Assembly (NCBI GenBank): GCA_934591845.1
Contig: CAKTPO010000008.1
Span: 19,474-83,473, forward strand
Direction of reading: 5' to 3'
DNA length: 64,000 nt
From: an uncultured Oscillospiraceae bacterium
GTDB lineage: Bacteria > Bacillota > Clostridia > Oscillospirales > Oscillospiraceae
The position numbers and the translations under genes were made by a program. The notes under the pieces were generated by a model that did not search any database, had not been told where the DNA came from, and saw only the letters and a program-made list of their open reading frames with translations. Each line of letters starts with the position of its first letter. Position 1 is the stretch's first letter. This document shows positions 24,801 through 33,079 of the stretch, one piece after another.

Positions 24801-26129
24801 ATGGACATCAAAACGTTCCATGGCGGTGTCCATCCGGCGGGAAACAAGGCGCTTTCCCAGGACTGCCCCCTGACGGCCCTGCTTCCCAAGGGTGAGCTGG
24901 TTTATATGACCAACCAGCATATTGGCAAACCGGCAACTCCCGTGGTCAAAAAAGGCGACCATGTGCTGGCCGGTCAGCTGATTGCAGAAGCGGGAGGCTT
25001 TGTCTCCGCCAATATTTACGCTTCCGTATCCGGCACTGTAAAGGCAGTGGAGCCCAGAAAGAACGCCTCCGGCGGCTCTGCCACGGCCATTGTGGTGGAA
25101 AATGACGGGGAATACACCCTGGCTGAGGGCATCGGTCAGGAGACAGACCCCAAAGAACTTACCAATCAGGATATTCTGTCCCGGATCCAGAAGGCCGGTA
25201 TTGTCGGTATGGGCGGCGCAGGTTTTCCCACCCACGTCAAGCTCACCGTAAAAGAGCCGGAGAAAATCGATTACATCATTGCCAACGGCGCCGAGTGCGA
25301 GCCCTACATCACCTGTGACGACCAGCTGATGCGCTCCAAATCCCGGGAGATCGTCACGGGGTTGGAGCTGATTTTGCGGCTGTTCCCCAACGCCAAGGGC
25401 GTGGTGGTCATTGAAAACAACAAGCCCCAGGCCATTGCCGCTATGGAAGAAGCGGTCAAGGGCCATGACCGGGTATATGTGCAGCCGGTGCTGACCAAGT
25501 ACCCCCAGGGCGGTGAACGCTCTTTGATCACCGTGATCACCCAGAAGCACCTGAAGCTGGGCATGCTCCCGGCGGATGCAGGCTGCGTTGTGGACAACGT
25601 GGGTACGATTTACGCCATTTACCGGGCGGTGTGTTTCAATGAGCCTTTGATGGAGCGTGGCTTTACGGTGTCCGGCGATGCCGTGGAGAAACCCGGCAAC
25701 TTCTGGGTCAAAATCGGCACCAGCCACCAGGAAGTGGTGGATGCCTGCGGCGGCTTCCGGGAAGAACCCAAGAAAGTTCTCAGCGGCGGCCCCATGATGG
25801 GCTTTGCCATGACCGGGCTGGAAGCCCCCATCTGCAAGAACAACAACGCCCTGACCGCCCTGGTGGTGGACGAGGTGGCCGTTGCGGAGGAAGAAATGAC
25901 CGCCTGTCTGCGCTGCGGACGGTGCAGTCGGGCCTGCCCCCTGGGCCTGTCTCCCCAGCTGATGCAGGTGGCCGCCATCCGGAAGGACTATGACCGCTAT
26001 GAGCACAAGCTCTACGGCCTGGACTGCATCGGCTGCGGTTGCTGCACCTATGGCTGTCCTGCCAAGCGGCCCCTTATGCAGCTGTTCAAAACCACCAAGG
26101 CCGAAATCATGGCTATGAAGAAACGATAA
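24801..26129 (+). CDS. rnfC: Rnf electron transport complex subunit C
   Basis: 442 residues. Peripheral subunit of the Rnf complex that accepts or delivers electrons at NAD(H) and passes them to membrane flavins. The sequence has the N-terminal barrel-sandwich (FHGGVHPAGNKALS...), the FMN/NADH-binding segment (AGIVGMGGAGFPTHVKL, about 130-147) and two 4Fe-4S motifs, CLRCGRCSRACP near 368 and CIGCGCCTYGCP near 409. AGGAGA sits 8 bp before the ATG. It is the first gene of a six-function operon C-DG-E-A-B. Confidence 0.96.
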   Translation: MDIKTFHGGVHPAGNKALSQDCPLTALLPKGELVYMTNQHIGKPATPVVKKGDHVLAGQLIAEAGGFVSANIYASVSGTVKAVEPRKNASGGSATAIVVENDGEYTLAEGIGQETDPKELTNQDILSRIQKAGIVGMGGAGFPTHVKLTVKEPEKIDYIIANGAECEPYITCDDQLMRSKSREIVTGLELILRLFPNAKGVVVIENNKPQAIAAMEEAVKGHDRVYVQPVLTKYPQGGERSLITVITQKHLKLGMLPADAGCVVDNVGTIYAIYRAVCFNEPLMERGFTVSGDAVEKPGNFWVKIGTSHQEVVDACGGFREEPKKVLSGGPMMGFAMTGLEAPICKNNNALTALVVDEVAVAEEEMTACLRCGRCSRACPLGLSPQLMQVAAIRKDYDRYEHKLYGLDCIGCGCCTYGCPAKRPLMQLFKTTKAEIMAMKKR

Positions 26130-26145
26130 GGAGGGGGACGGACAT

Positions 26146-27678
26146 ATGGATAACCTTTACAATGTATCTTCTTGCCCCCATGTAAGAAGCAAACTCACCA
26201 CCCAGGCCGTTATGACCGATGTACTCATTGCCCTGTTGCCCACGGCAGCTTTGGGCGTGGTGTTCCACGGCTACCGGGCCCTGCTGGTGATCCTCCTGTC
26301 CATGGCCAGTGCCGTGGCAACGGAGTATCTGTTCAACCTGGTGACCCACCGGAAGCAGACCGTGTATGACCGCAGTGCCATGGTAACGGGTCTGCTGCTG
26401 GCCCTGACCCTGCCCGCCAGAGTGCCGCTGTACCTGCCGGTTCTGGGCGCAGTGTTTGCCATTCTCGTGGTCAAGTGCCTCTTTGGCGGCCTGGGCCACA
26501 ATATTATGAACCCTGCCCTGACCGGTCGGAGCTTCCTGCTGATTTCCTTCGGCAACATGATGACCGTTTACTCCGCCGGCGTAGACGGTGTTACCTCTGC
26601 CACCCCTCTGGCTCTGCTGGCTGACGGCCAGATCCCCAGCCTGTTCCCCATCTTAATGGGCAGCGCCAGCGGCGTGATCGGCTCCTCTGCCATTGCCCTG
26701 ATCCTGGGCGGCCTGTACCTCCTGGCCAGACGGGGCATCACCTGGGAAATTCCCGTTTCCATGATCGGCGTGACCTGGCTGTTCCTGGTGATTTTTGGCG
26801 GCCACGGCTTTAATCCCAACTACATCCTGCCCCAGCTCTTTGGCGGCGGTCTGATGATGGCAGCGTTCTTCATGGCAACGGATCCCGTGTCCTGCCCCTC
26901 TACAAGAGACGGCCAGCTGGTGTTCGGTGCCTTCGCTGGTCTGCTGATTGGCCTGTTCCGGGTCAAGAGCGTGTCCCCGGACTCCACCACCTACGCCATT
27001 CTGATTGCGGACCTGGTAGGCCCTGTGATCGATGACCTGATCATCCCCACTCCCTTTGGCTACCGCATTCCCAAGGAGCGGAAAAAGGCCATTCCCAAGC
27101 CTGTGATCATCCTGCTGGTCATTACCATCATTGCGGGCCTGGCCCTCAGCGGTGTGTACGTCAACACCAAGGACACCATTGCCGCCAACAAGGCCGCTGC
27201 CCAGAAAGCCGCTTTCCTGGAAGTGGTTCCCGATGCGGCAGACTTTACCGAGGACGAAACCTTCCAGCAGGCCCTGGCCTCCTTTGATGCCTCTGCCTAC
27301 GGCAAGGTCACCATTGACTCCGCTGTGGTGGGTACCGATGCCTCCGGCAATGTGGTGGGCTATGCCATCATCGTCTCCAACGCCGACAGCTATGACGGCG
27401 GTGTGAGCCTGGTAGTGGGCGTTGCCGCCGACGGCACCGTCAACGGCATCTCCTTTACGGAACTCCACGAGACCCCGGGCATGGGCATGCGCTGCGGTGA
27501 CCCGGAGTTTATGGACCAGTTCTCCGGCGTGAAGGTCTCCAAGTTCACCTTGAATAAGAGCGGCGGCTCCACCGCAGACGACACCATCGACTCCGTTTCC
27601 GGTGCCACCGTGTCCTCTCGTGCCGTGGTCAATGCCGTCAATGCCGCGCTGGACTTCGTATCCGGCCGGATCGGTTAA
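26146..27678 (+). CDS. Fused Rnf subunits D and G
   Basis: 510 residues. Residues 1-about 310 are RnfD: about nine membrane helices with the covalent-FMN motif SATP (Thr153) and the conserved SCPSTRDGQ region. After a short linker, a further membrane helix (PVIILLVITIIAGLALSGVYV, about 326-346) starts an RnfG domain that faces outside and ends with the FMN attachment motif SGAT (Thr488). The two proteins are normally separate genes in the order D, G; here no stop or start separates them and reading is continuous. It carries electrons from RnfC across the membrane in the Na+ or H+ pumping complex. GGAGG lies before the ATG, 16 bp after rnfC. Confidence 0.94.
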   Translation: MDNLYNVSSCPHVRSKLTTQAVMTDVLIALLPTAALGVVFHGYRALLVILLSMASAVATEYLFNLVTHRKQTVYDRSAMVTGLLLALTLPARVPLYLPVLGAVFAILVVKCLFGGLGHNIMNPALTGRSFLLISFGNMMTVYSAGVDGVTSATPLALLADGQIPSLFPILMGSASGVIGSSAIALILGGLYLLARRGITWEIPVSMIGVTWLFLVIFGGHGFNPNYILPQLFGGGLMMAAFFMATDPVSCPSTRDGQLVFGAFAGLLIGLFRVKSVSPDSTTYAILIADLVGPVIDDLIIPTPFGYRIPKERKKAIPKPVIILLVITIIAGLALSGVYVNTKDTIAANKAAAQKAAFLEVVPDAADFTEDETFQQALASFDASAYGKVTIDSAVVGTDASGNVVGYAIIVSNADSYDGGVSLVVGVAADGTVNGISFTELHETPGMGMRCGDPEFMDQFSGVKVSKFTLNKSGGSTADDTIDSVSGATVSSRAVVNAVNAALDFVSGRIG

Positions 27679-27689
27679 GGAGGGATACC

Positions 27690-28352
27690 ATGAAACCCTG
27701 TGTAGAACGTATTTACAACGGCCTGGTAAAAGAGAACCCGGTATTCGTGCTGATGCTGGGCATGTGTCCCACCCTGGCCGTTACCACCTCTGCCATCAAT
27801 GGCTTCGGCATGGGCATGTCCTCGCTGGTGGTTCTGGCGGTTTCCAACCTGGTTATTTCCATGCTCCGCAAGATCATTCCCGATGAAGTCCGTCTTCCGG
27901 CCTTTATCGTGGTGGTTGCCTCTTTCGTCACCGTGGTGGAGCTGCTGATGGAAGCTTATTTGCAGTCGCTCTATGCCGCTCTGGGCATTTACATTCCTTT
28001 GATCGTGGTCAACTGCATCATCCTGGGCCGGGCAGAGGCCTACGCTTCCAAGAACCCGCCCCTTTTGAGTCTGTTTGACGGCATTGGCATGGGCCTGGGC
28101 TTCACCGTGGGCCTGACCATCATCGGTGCCATCCGGGAAATTCTGGGCAGCGGCAGCATTTTTGGCATCACCATTCCCGGCTACGAGCCTATGGCATTCT
28201 TCATCCGCGCCCCCGGTGCGTTCCTGGTGCTGGCGGTGCTGGTGGCCATTATGAATGCCGTAGGCATCAAGAACCGTGCCAACAAGATCACCGAGGGCTG
28301 CGATGGCTGCTGCGCCAGCTGCTCTACGGGCTGCGAAAAAAAGGAGGGCTAA
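27690..28352 (+). CDS. rnfE: Rnf subunit E with cysteine-rich C-terminal tail
   Basis: 220 residues. Six membrane helices of the RnfA/E fold, with NPVFVLMLGMCPTLAVTTSAINGFGMG and VNCIILGRAEAYASKNPP carrying the conserved cysteines of the intramembrane Fe-S site. The last 18 residues form an unusual tail with five cysteines (GCDGCCASCSTGC) and a basic/acidic end. It lies 11 bp after the DG fusion gene. Confidence 0.95.
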   Translation: MKPCVERIYNGLVKENPVFVLMLGMCPTLAVTTSAINGFGMGMSSLVVLAVSNLVISMLRKIIPDEVRLPAFIVVVASFVTVVELLMEAYLQSLYAALGIYIPLIVVNCIILGRAEAYASKNPPLLSLFDGIGMGLGFTVGLTIIGAIREILGSGSIFGITIPGYEPMAFFIRAPGAFLVLAVLVAIMNAVGIKNRANKITEGCDGCCASCSTGCEKKEG

Positions 28353-28355
28353 GGG

Positions 28356-28931
28356 ATGTCCAGTTTAATTCTCATCATCGTCACCACAGCCCTGGTCAAC
28401 AACGTGGTTTTGAGCCAGTTTTTGGGCATCTGCTCTTTCCTGGGCGTATCCTCCCAGAAAAAGGCCTCCTTGTCCTTAGGCTTGGCCGTTACCGCCGTTC
28501 TGACGGTTTCCTCGGCTGTCGCCAGCATTCTCTATGACCATGTGCTGCTGCCTCTGGGCCTGGATTACCTGAAGACCATCGTGTTCATTCTGGTTATTGC
28601 CGCCCTGGTGCAGATGGTGGAAATGTACCTGAAAAAGAATGCCCACGCCATTTACCAGTCTCTGGGCATTTATCTGCCGCTGATCACCACCAACTGCGCC
28701 GTTCTGGGCGTGGCCTTGACCAACGTACAGAATGGGTATAACCTGCTGGAAAGCATTTTTGCGGGCCTGGGTACCGCCATTGGCTACACCGTGGCAATTG
28801 TTTTGCTGGCCGTCGTCCGGGAACACCTGGACGAGGAGGCCATTCCCGCCCCTTTCCGGGGCGCACCCATTGTGCTGCTGTGCGCAACGCTGATGGCCAT
28901 GGCGTTCATGGGCTTCAGCGGCCTGGCCTAA
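28356..28931 (+). CDS. rnfA: Rnf subunit A
   Basis: 191 residues, six membrane helices, homologous to RnfE with inverted topology; NNVVLSQFLGICSFLGVS and TTNCAVLGVAL hold the two cysteines that bind the shared [2Fe-2S] cluster between A and E. The length is typical. It is 3 bp after rnfE. Confidence 0.96.
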   Translation: MSSLILIIVTTALVNNVVLSQFLGICSFLGVSSQKKASLSLGLAVTAVLTVSSAVASILYDHVLLPLGLDYLKTIVFILVIAALVQMVEMYLKKNAHAIYQSLGIYLPLITTNCAVLGVALTNVQNGYNLLESIFAGLGTAIGYTVAIVLLAVVREHLDEEAIPAPFRGAPIVLLCATLMAMAFMGFSGLA

Positions 28932-28943
28932 GGAGGAGAGAAT

Positions 28944-29735
28944 ATGCAGGGAATTATTGTGGCAACGCTGGTGATTGGTGTGGTGGGCCTGGTTCTGGGC
29001 CTGGCACTGGTCACCGCCAGTAAGAAATTCTATGTGGAAGTAGACGACCGGGTCACCCGTGTCCGGGAGTGTCTGCGGGGTGCCAACTGCGGTGCCTGCG
29101 GCTACGCCGGTTGTGATGCGGTGGCAGAGGCCATGGTAAAGGGTGAGGCGAGAATCGATGCCTGCCCCGGCAATAGCTCGGAGAACATTGCCAAAATCGC
29201 CGCCATCCTGGGCAAGGAGAGCGTGGACCAGGATCCCCAGGTGGCCTATGTCCGCTGTGCCGGTACCTGTGAGACCACCAAGGCCAAGGCCAACTATGTG
29301 GGTTTGCAGGATTGCCGCGCCGCGGTACTCTCCGGCGGTCTGGGCTTTATGTCCTGCGACTATGGCTGTATCGGCCTGGGCAGCTGCGTCAAGGTCTGCC
29401 CTGAGGGCGGTATCTCCATCCGCAACGGCATTGCCCATGTGGACCAGTCCAAGTGCGTGGGCTGCGGCATGTGCGCCAAGACCTGCCCCAAACATGTGAT
29501 TGAAATGCACGACCGGGTAAGCAAGGTGGCCGTCAGCTGCTCCAACCACGACCGTGGCCCCGCGGTCAAGAAAGTCTGCACCGCCGGTTGTATCGGCTGC
29601 GGCATCTGCGTCAAGCAGTGTGAGCAGGGTGCCGTGACCCTCCAAAACAACCTGGCCGTGGTAGACCCGGAAAAATGCGTGGCCTGTGGCAAATGCGTGG
29701 AAAAGTGTCCCACCAAGGCCATTCACTTCCTGTAA
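28944..29735 (+). CDS. rnfB: Rnf subunit B (ferredoxin-type)
   Basis: 263 residues. One N-terminal membrane helix (GIIVATLVIGVVGLVLGLAL), then the NCGACGYAGCDAVAEAM cluster motif of RnfB, then four CxxCxxCxxxC-type regions (about 135, 170, 212 and 242), i.e. a polyferredoxin. It receives electrons from reduced ferredoxin. Last gene of the operon, followed by a terminator. Confidence 0.96.
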   Translation: MQGIIVATLVIGVVGLVLGLALVTASKKFYVEVDDRVTRVRECLRGANCGACGYAGCDAVAEAMVKGEARIDACPGNSSENIAKIAAILGKESVDQDPQVAYVRCAGTCETTKAKANYVGLQDCRAAVLSGGLGFMSCDYGCIGLGSCVKVCPEGGISIRNGIAHVDQSKCVGCGMCAKTCPKHVIEMHDRVSKVAVSCSNHDRGPAVKKVCTAGCIGCGICVKQCEQGAVTLQNNLAVVDPEKCVACGKCVEKCPTKAIHFL

Positions 29736-29757
29736 GCTTTGGCACATACACAATTCC

Positions 29758-29790
29758 GTCCCGGCAGTCCTATCTGCCGGGACTTTTCTT
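29758..29790 (+). terminator. Terminator of the rnf operon
   Basis: Stem GTCCCGGCAG / CTGCCGGGAC with loop TCCTAT and TTTTCTT. Confidence 0.88.
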
Positions 29791-29821
29791 GCTTAAGGCG
29801 GGAAGACCTTCTCAGTCACCT

Positions 29822-29966
29822 GCGGTGACAGCTCTCCCAGAGGGAGAGCCAAGGGGCTGCGCCCTGGTATAGTGTGCGTTGGCAAGATTTATGAAGCGTG
29901 TCTGGCAAGCCTCCCTTGCCTCTCCCTCTGGGAGAGGTGGCCGAGTGCAGCGAGGTCGGAGAGGGG
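29822..29966. repeat. Inverted pair of CTCTCCCTCTGGGAGAG repeats
   Basis: CTCTCCCAGAGGGAGAGCC at 29832-29850 and its inverted copy CCTCTCCCTCTGGGAGAGG near 29920-29940, followed by GGCCGAGTGCAGCGAGGTC. A third unit lies at 31380-31433. The gap 29736-30059 contains no gene. Confidence 0.7.
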
Positions 29967-30059
29967 AAGCTCCGAAACCGACCCTAATATGCCATGCAAA
30001 GATTCTTTGCGTGACATTTTGTTGCTTTTATGGTATGGTTTTGTTGAGGGGTGAAGCAT

Positions 30060-30701
30060 ATGACAGACATTGGTTCCACGATTCAACGGCTCCGGGAAGC
30101 GAAAGGGTATACACAAGACCAGCTGGCGGAAAAGCTGTTTGTATCCCGGCAGACTGTTTCCAATTACGAGCGAAACAAGTCCCAGCCCAGCTTGGAAATG
30201 CTTGAGATGATAGCTGATATATTTGATATGGATACGGCATCGTTTTTGACAGCACCAAGAGACAAAAAAGCAGAAGTGAAGCATCTGGCGATGCAGGGCG
30301 GCATTTGTCTGGTTCTTTTGGTTTCCTACATTTTTCTGCATCGACTGGCACTGATACGGAAAGAAGAATGCTACGATTCCCGTCTGCTGTATTGGGTCAA
30401 TATTCTGCTGAGGCCCGGCCTTTGGGGTTGGTTGGGATATTTTTCTATAAGCGTTATTGCTACTGCCACGAGTATTCAATTCAAGGAAAAAAGATGGCAT
30501 CGATTCATTTATCCCATAACCATAGTTGTTGGAATATCCTATTTCATCATCATGTTTCCGTTTTTGGTTTCCTGGGATACATCCCGGAATTGGTCACATG
30601 TTGCCTATTGGATATTAGGTGCTACCTGGCATCACGGTTTTCCTGGTGCTTATTTGGCTGCTGCTTTTTTGCTTGGTGCCGCATGGTTTATCTGTCATTA
30701 A
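30060..30701 (+). CDS. XRE family regulator with C-terminal membrane domain
   Basis: 213 residues. Residues 3-60 are a helix-turn-helix (IQRLREAKGYTQDQLAEKL, SRQTVSNYERNKSQPSLEML). From residue 78 four hydrophobic segments follow (GGICLVLLVSYIFL; LGYFSISVIATATS; ITIVVGISYFIIMFPFLV; AYLAAAFLLGAAWF), so this is a membrane-tethered regulator. The ATG at 30060 follows GAGGGG. Its last codons run into a second copy of the type I antitoxin locus: homology to the 2.5-kb locus begins about at GTCATTAA, where the stop codon lies. The target is unknown. Confidence 0.85.
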   Translation: MTDIGSTIQRLREAKGYTQDQLAEKLFVSRQTVSNYERNKSQPSLEMLEMIADIFDMDTASFLTAPRDKKAEVKHLAMQGGICLVLLVSYIFLHRLALIRKEECYDSRLLYWVNILLRPGLWGWLGYFSISVIATATSIQFKEKRWHRFIYPITIVVGISYFIIMFPFLVSWDTSRNWSHVAYWILGATWHHGFPGAYLAAAFLLGAAWFICH

Positions 30702-30735
30702 CCCAGTCCTCCAGGCGAACAACAAAAAGAAGTAA
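30689..30735 (+). pseudogene. Remnant 3' end of a second type I toxin gene
   Basis: Reading frame VINPVLQANNKKK followed by TAA, aligning with VINLVLQTNNKKK of the intact toxin at 2451-2543. The first 17 codons, start and ribosome site are absent and replaced by the end of the XRE gene. Confidence 0.7.
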
Positions 30736-30812
30736 CTGCCTAAGCTCCCCAGCCTACAGTTACTTCTTTTAGCGCAAGTTGGGGAACCGTCCTACTGGTA
30801 GCACCCCTCTTG
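30722..30812 (-). ncRNA. Second antisense antitoxin RNA copy (orphan)
   Basis: Predicted from its promoter TTGACA (30848-30843), 17-bp spacer, TACAGT (30825-30820), and the bidirectional terminator at 30724-30771. The sequence is closely similar to the RNA at 2531-2619, including the CCTACTGGTAGCACCC start region. Its local toxin target is truncated. Confidence 0.62.
30724..30771. terminator. Bidirectional terminator of the second antitoxin copy
   Basis: Stem AAAAGAAGTAACTG / CAGTTACTTCTTTT, identical in both arms to 2533-2580. It would also terminate the XRE transcript. Confidence 0.85.
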
Positions 30813-30819
30813 TATCTAT

Positions 30820-30848
30820 ACTGTACCCCAATTTTGATTTTTTGTCAA
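30820..30848 (-). promoter_or_regulatory. Promoter of the second antisense RNA
   Basis: TTGACA - 17 bp - TACAGT on the minus strand; both boxes are intact although the toxin gene is not. Confidence 0.8.
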
Positions 30849-30905
30849 CTGTCTGGCTTTTGCGTTTGAACGGCGTAAAGCACCCAAAAGAAAGGATATA
30901 TATCC

Positions 30906-31373
30906 ATGGGCAGATTTTCAAGTTTTCTGGGACAATCACTGTCCTACAAAGGAAGCAAAGCGGCAACGGATGCGGTTTGGGCTACAGGCAACGGAACCGC
31001 TGCCTATCACCTGGGCGGAAAGATTTTAATTGGATGCGGTATCGGGTGGGGGCTGCTGTCCCTCATTCCGATTTTCTGCGGAACGCCTATCAGAGAATGG
31101 GTGTGGATGGTCGTTGTGGCGGCAATCCAAATCCTTCCCGGAACAGCAGCCCTGATTTTGAGTAAAAAATCCAAAAGGTTTCAAAAATGGGCTGAGCGGG
31201 ATTTTAGAAAAGGGCTTGAAAAGAAGAAAAACTTGGAGAAAAAAGCGAAAATCGGGAAGGTGACACTGCCAATGACCAATGGAGATGTGTTGGCCCTAAA
31301 AATTCTGGGTGTTCTTGCGCTTCTCCTCGTGGCAATATTGGGCATCGGATATGTGCAGGGATGGGTGGTGTAA
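30906..31373 (+). CDS. Hypothetical membrane protein
   Basis: 155 residues, unrecognised. Two hydrophobic segments near 41-60 and 68-86, a strongly basic stretch (SKKSKRFQKWAERDFRKGLE, then KKKNLEKKAKIGK), and a C-terminal membrane helix (ALKILGVLALLLVAILGIGYV). AAAGGA precedes the ATG by about 12 bp. It is flanked by the orphan antitoxin locus and a CTCTCCC repeat, which suggests a recently rearranged interval. Confidence 0.7.
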   Translation: MGRFSSFLGQSLSYKGSKAATDAVWATGNGTAAYHLGGKILIGCGIGWGLLSLIPIFCGTPIREWVWMVVVAAIQILPGTAALILSKKSKRFQKWAERDFRKGLEKKKNLEKKAKIGKVTLPMTNGDVLALKILGVLALLLVAILGIGYVQGWVV

Positions 31374-31379
31374 GGCCAC

Positions 31380-31433
31380 CCCTTGCCTCTCCCTCTGGGA
31401 GAGGTGGCCGAGCGCAGCGAGGTCGGAGAGGGT
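31380..31433. repeat. CTCTCCCTCTGGGAGAG repeat, third unit
   Basis: CCTTGCCTCTCCCTCTGGG and AGAGGTGGCCGAGCGCAGCG, nearly identical to 29917-29966. Confidence 0.75.
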
Positions 31434-31500
31434 CACCGTTGCAATTTTATTTCCGGTACGATATAATGGGCGGCGAGACTTGAAAACCAGGAGTATACAC

Positions 31501-32652
31501 ATGAGCTTTTTATTGGGGATCATTTATCTGTCGTTTATCAGCCTGGGGCTGCCGGATGCGGTGCTGGGGGCGGCTTGGCCCAGTATGTATCCGGAGTTTG
31601 GGGTGCCGGTGTCTTACGCCGGGGCAATTTCCATGATCATTGCCTTTGGAACCATTGTTTCCAGTCTGCAAAGTGACCGGCTTACACGAACGTTTGGAAC
31701 CGGGGTGGTCACGGCGGTTAGCGTTGGGATCACGGCACTGGCCCTGTGGGGCTTTTCCGTCAGCCATGGGTTTTTGTTCCTGTGCCTGTGGGCGATCCCC
31801 TACGGCCTGGGGGCCGGCAGCGTGGATGCTTCTTTGAATAATTATGTGGCCCTGCATTATGCCAGCAAACACATGAGCTGGCTGCACTGCATGTGGGGCA
31901 TCGGCGCAACCCTTGGGCCATATATGATGGGAGCCGCCCTTACCGGTGGATTCACATGGAATGCCGGGTATCGCATGATTTCCCTGCTGCAAATTCTCCT
32001 GACGGTGGTACTTGTATTCAGTCTGTCCAAATGGACGAAACAGAGCAAGGGGTCAGAGGAAAACGATAGTCCAAAGGCACTGAAGCTTCAAGAAATTTTC
32101 AGGATTCCCGGGGCCAAGGAAATCATGGTCTGCTTCTTTTGCTATTGTGCCATTGAGCAGACGGCCATGCTGTGGGCCAGCAGCTATCTAAATTTGGCAA
32201 AGGGGGTCGAGCCAAAGACGGCGGCGTCCTTTGCCGGGATGTTCTGCATCGGCATTACAATTGGCCGGGGCATCAACGGATTCATTGCCATGAAGCTGCA
32301 AGACCGTCAGATGATCCGCATGGGGCAGGCCATTATTCTGCTGGGTGTTGCCGCAATGTTCCTGCCCTTTGGGCCTGTGGTTTCATTGATCGGCTTTTCT
32401 CTCATCGGCCTGGGCTGTGCGCCCATCTATCCCTGCATCATTCATTCCACCCCGGCGCATTTTGGTGCGGAACGTTCCCAGGCCATGATTGGCGTGCAGA
32501 TGGCCAGTGCCTATGTTGGAAACTGCCTGATGCCGCCGCTGTTTGGCTTTCTCGCTGACCATGTTTCCATTGGGATTTTGCCGCTGTATCTGCTGATCCT
32601 CCTTGGCCTGATGGCCGCCATGCACGAAATGCTGGAACAGAAGACCGCTTAA
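31501..32652 (+). CDS. MFS transporter
   Basis: 383 residues, 12 hydrophobic segments, major facilitator superfamily. GLPDAVLGAAWPSMYPEFG in the first loop and SDRLTRTFGTG between helices 2 and 3 are the usual MFS loop positions; LHCMWGIGATLGPY is the typical helix-5 segment of the FucP/YfkF-like sugar transporter branch. The substrate is not determinable. The ATG at 31501 has AGGAG 8 bp upstream. It is monocistronic, with a terminator after it. Confidence 0.9.
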   Translation: MSFLLGIIYLSFISLGLPDAVLGAAWPSMYPEFGVPVSYAGAISMIIAFGTIVSSLQSDRLTRTFGTGVVTAVSVGITALALWGFSVSHGFLFLCLWAIPYGLGAGSVDASLNNYVALHYASKHMSWLHCMWGIGATLGPYMMGAALTGGFTWNAGYRMISLLQILLTVVLVFSLSKWTKQSKGSEENDSPKALKLQEIFRIPGAKEIMVCFFCYCAIEQTAMLWASSYLNLAKGVEPKTAASFAGMFCIGITIGRGINGFIAMKLQDRQMIRMGQAIILLGVAAMFLPFGPVVSLIGFSLIGLGCAPIYPCIIHSTPAHFGAERSQAMIGVQMASAYVGNCLMPPLFGFLADHVSIGILPLYLLILLGLMAAMHEMLEQKTA

Positions 32653-32687
32653 GCAGAAGGAAACAGCAGCCAAGTTCATAAATCAGA

Positions 32688-32722
32688 AACCCCCAGCCTT
32701 TTTGGCTGGGGGCAATCTTTTG
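32688..32722 (+). terminator. Terminator after the MFS gene
   Basis: Stem CCCCCAGCC / GGCTGGGGG around TTTTT, followed by CAATCTTTT; convergent with the DUF1292 gene. Confidence 0.85.
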
Positions 32723-32723
32723 C

Positions 32724-33014
32724 TTACTCAAAAGTCAGAACGTCTTTATACTTCTCCTTGAAGATGTCGTAGACGGCGTTCAGCAGGTCTTCGTCCTGGA
32801 CGGAGAGATAGTTTTCGTTTTCCTCGTCCACAGGCTCCACTTCCAGGATGACCACGTTGGTCTCGGCTTCGTCGGCGGGCAGGAGAACCAGGTATTCTTT
32901 GTCCTGGTAGGGGATGCAGTCTAAGTACTCAAAATCCGTCTCCACGCCGTTTTCATCGGTCAGGGTCAGGATGCTGACTTCATCTTCTTCGTTGTTCAAA
33001 ATTTCGTTGTCCAT
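32724..33014 (-). CDS. DUF1292 domain protein
   Basis: 96 residues, very acidic. VSILTLTDENGVETDFEYLD and KEYLVLLPADEAETNVVILEVE are the DUF1292 core of Firmicute proteins, which are often encoded near ruvX or mltG. The function is unknown. The ATG at 33014 with AAAGGAG is preferred to an upstream extension that crosses the CdsA gene. Confidence 0.9.
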   Translation of the reverse strand: MDNEILNNEEDEVSILTLTDENGVETDFEYLDCIPYQDKEYLVLLPADEAETNVVILEVEPVDEENENYLSVQDEDLLNAVYDIFKEKYKDVLTFE

Positions 33015-33079
33015 AGTGCGAACTCCTTTAATAGGTTTTCTTCGATTATAGAGTATCCTGTGGAAAAAAGCAAGATGTG

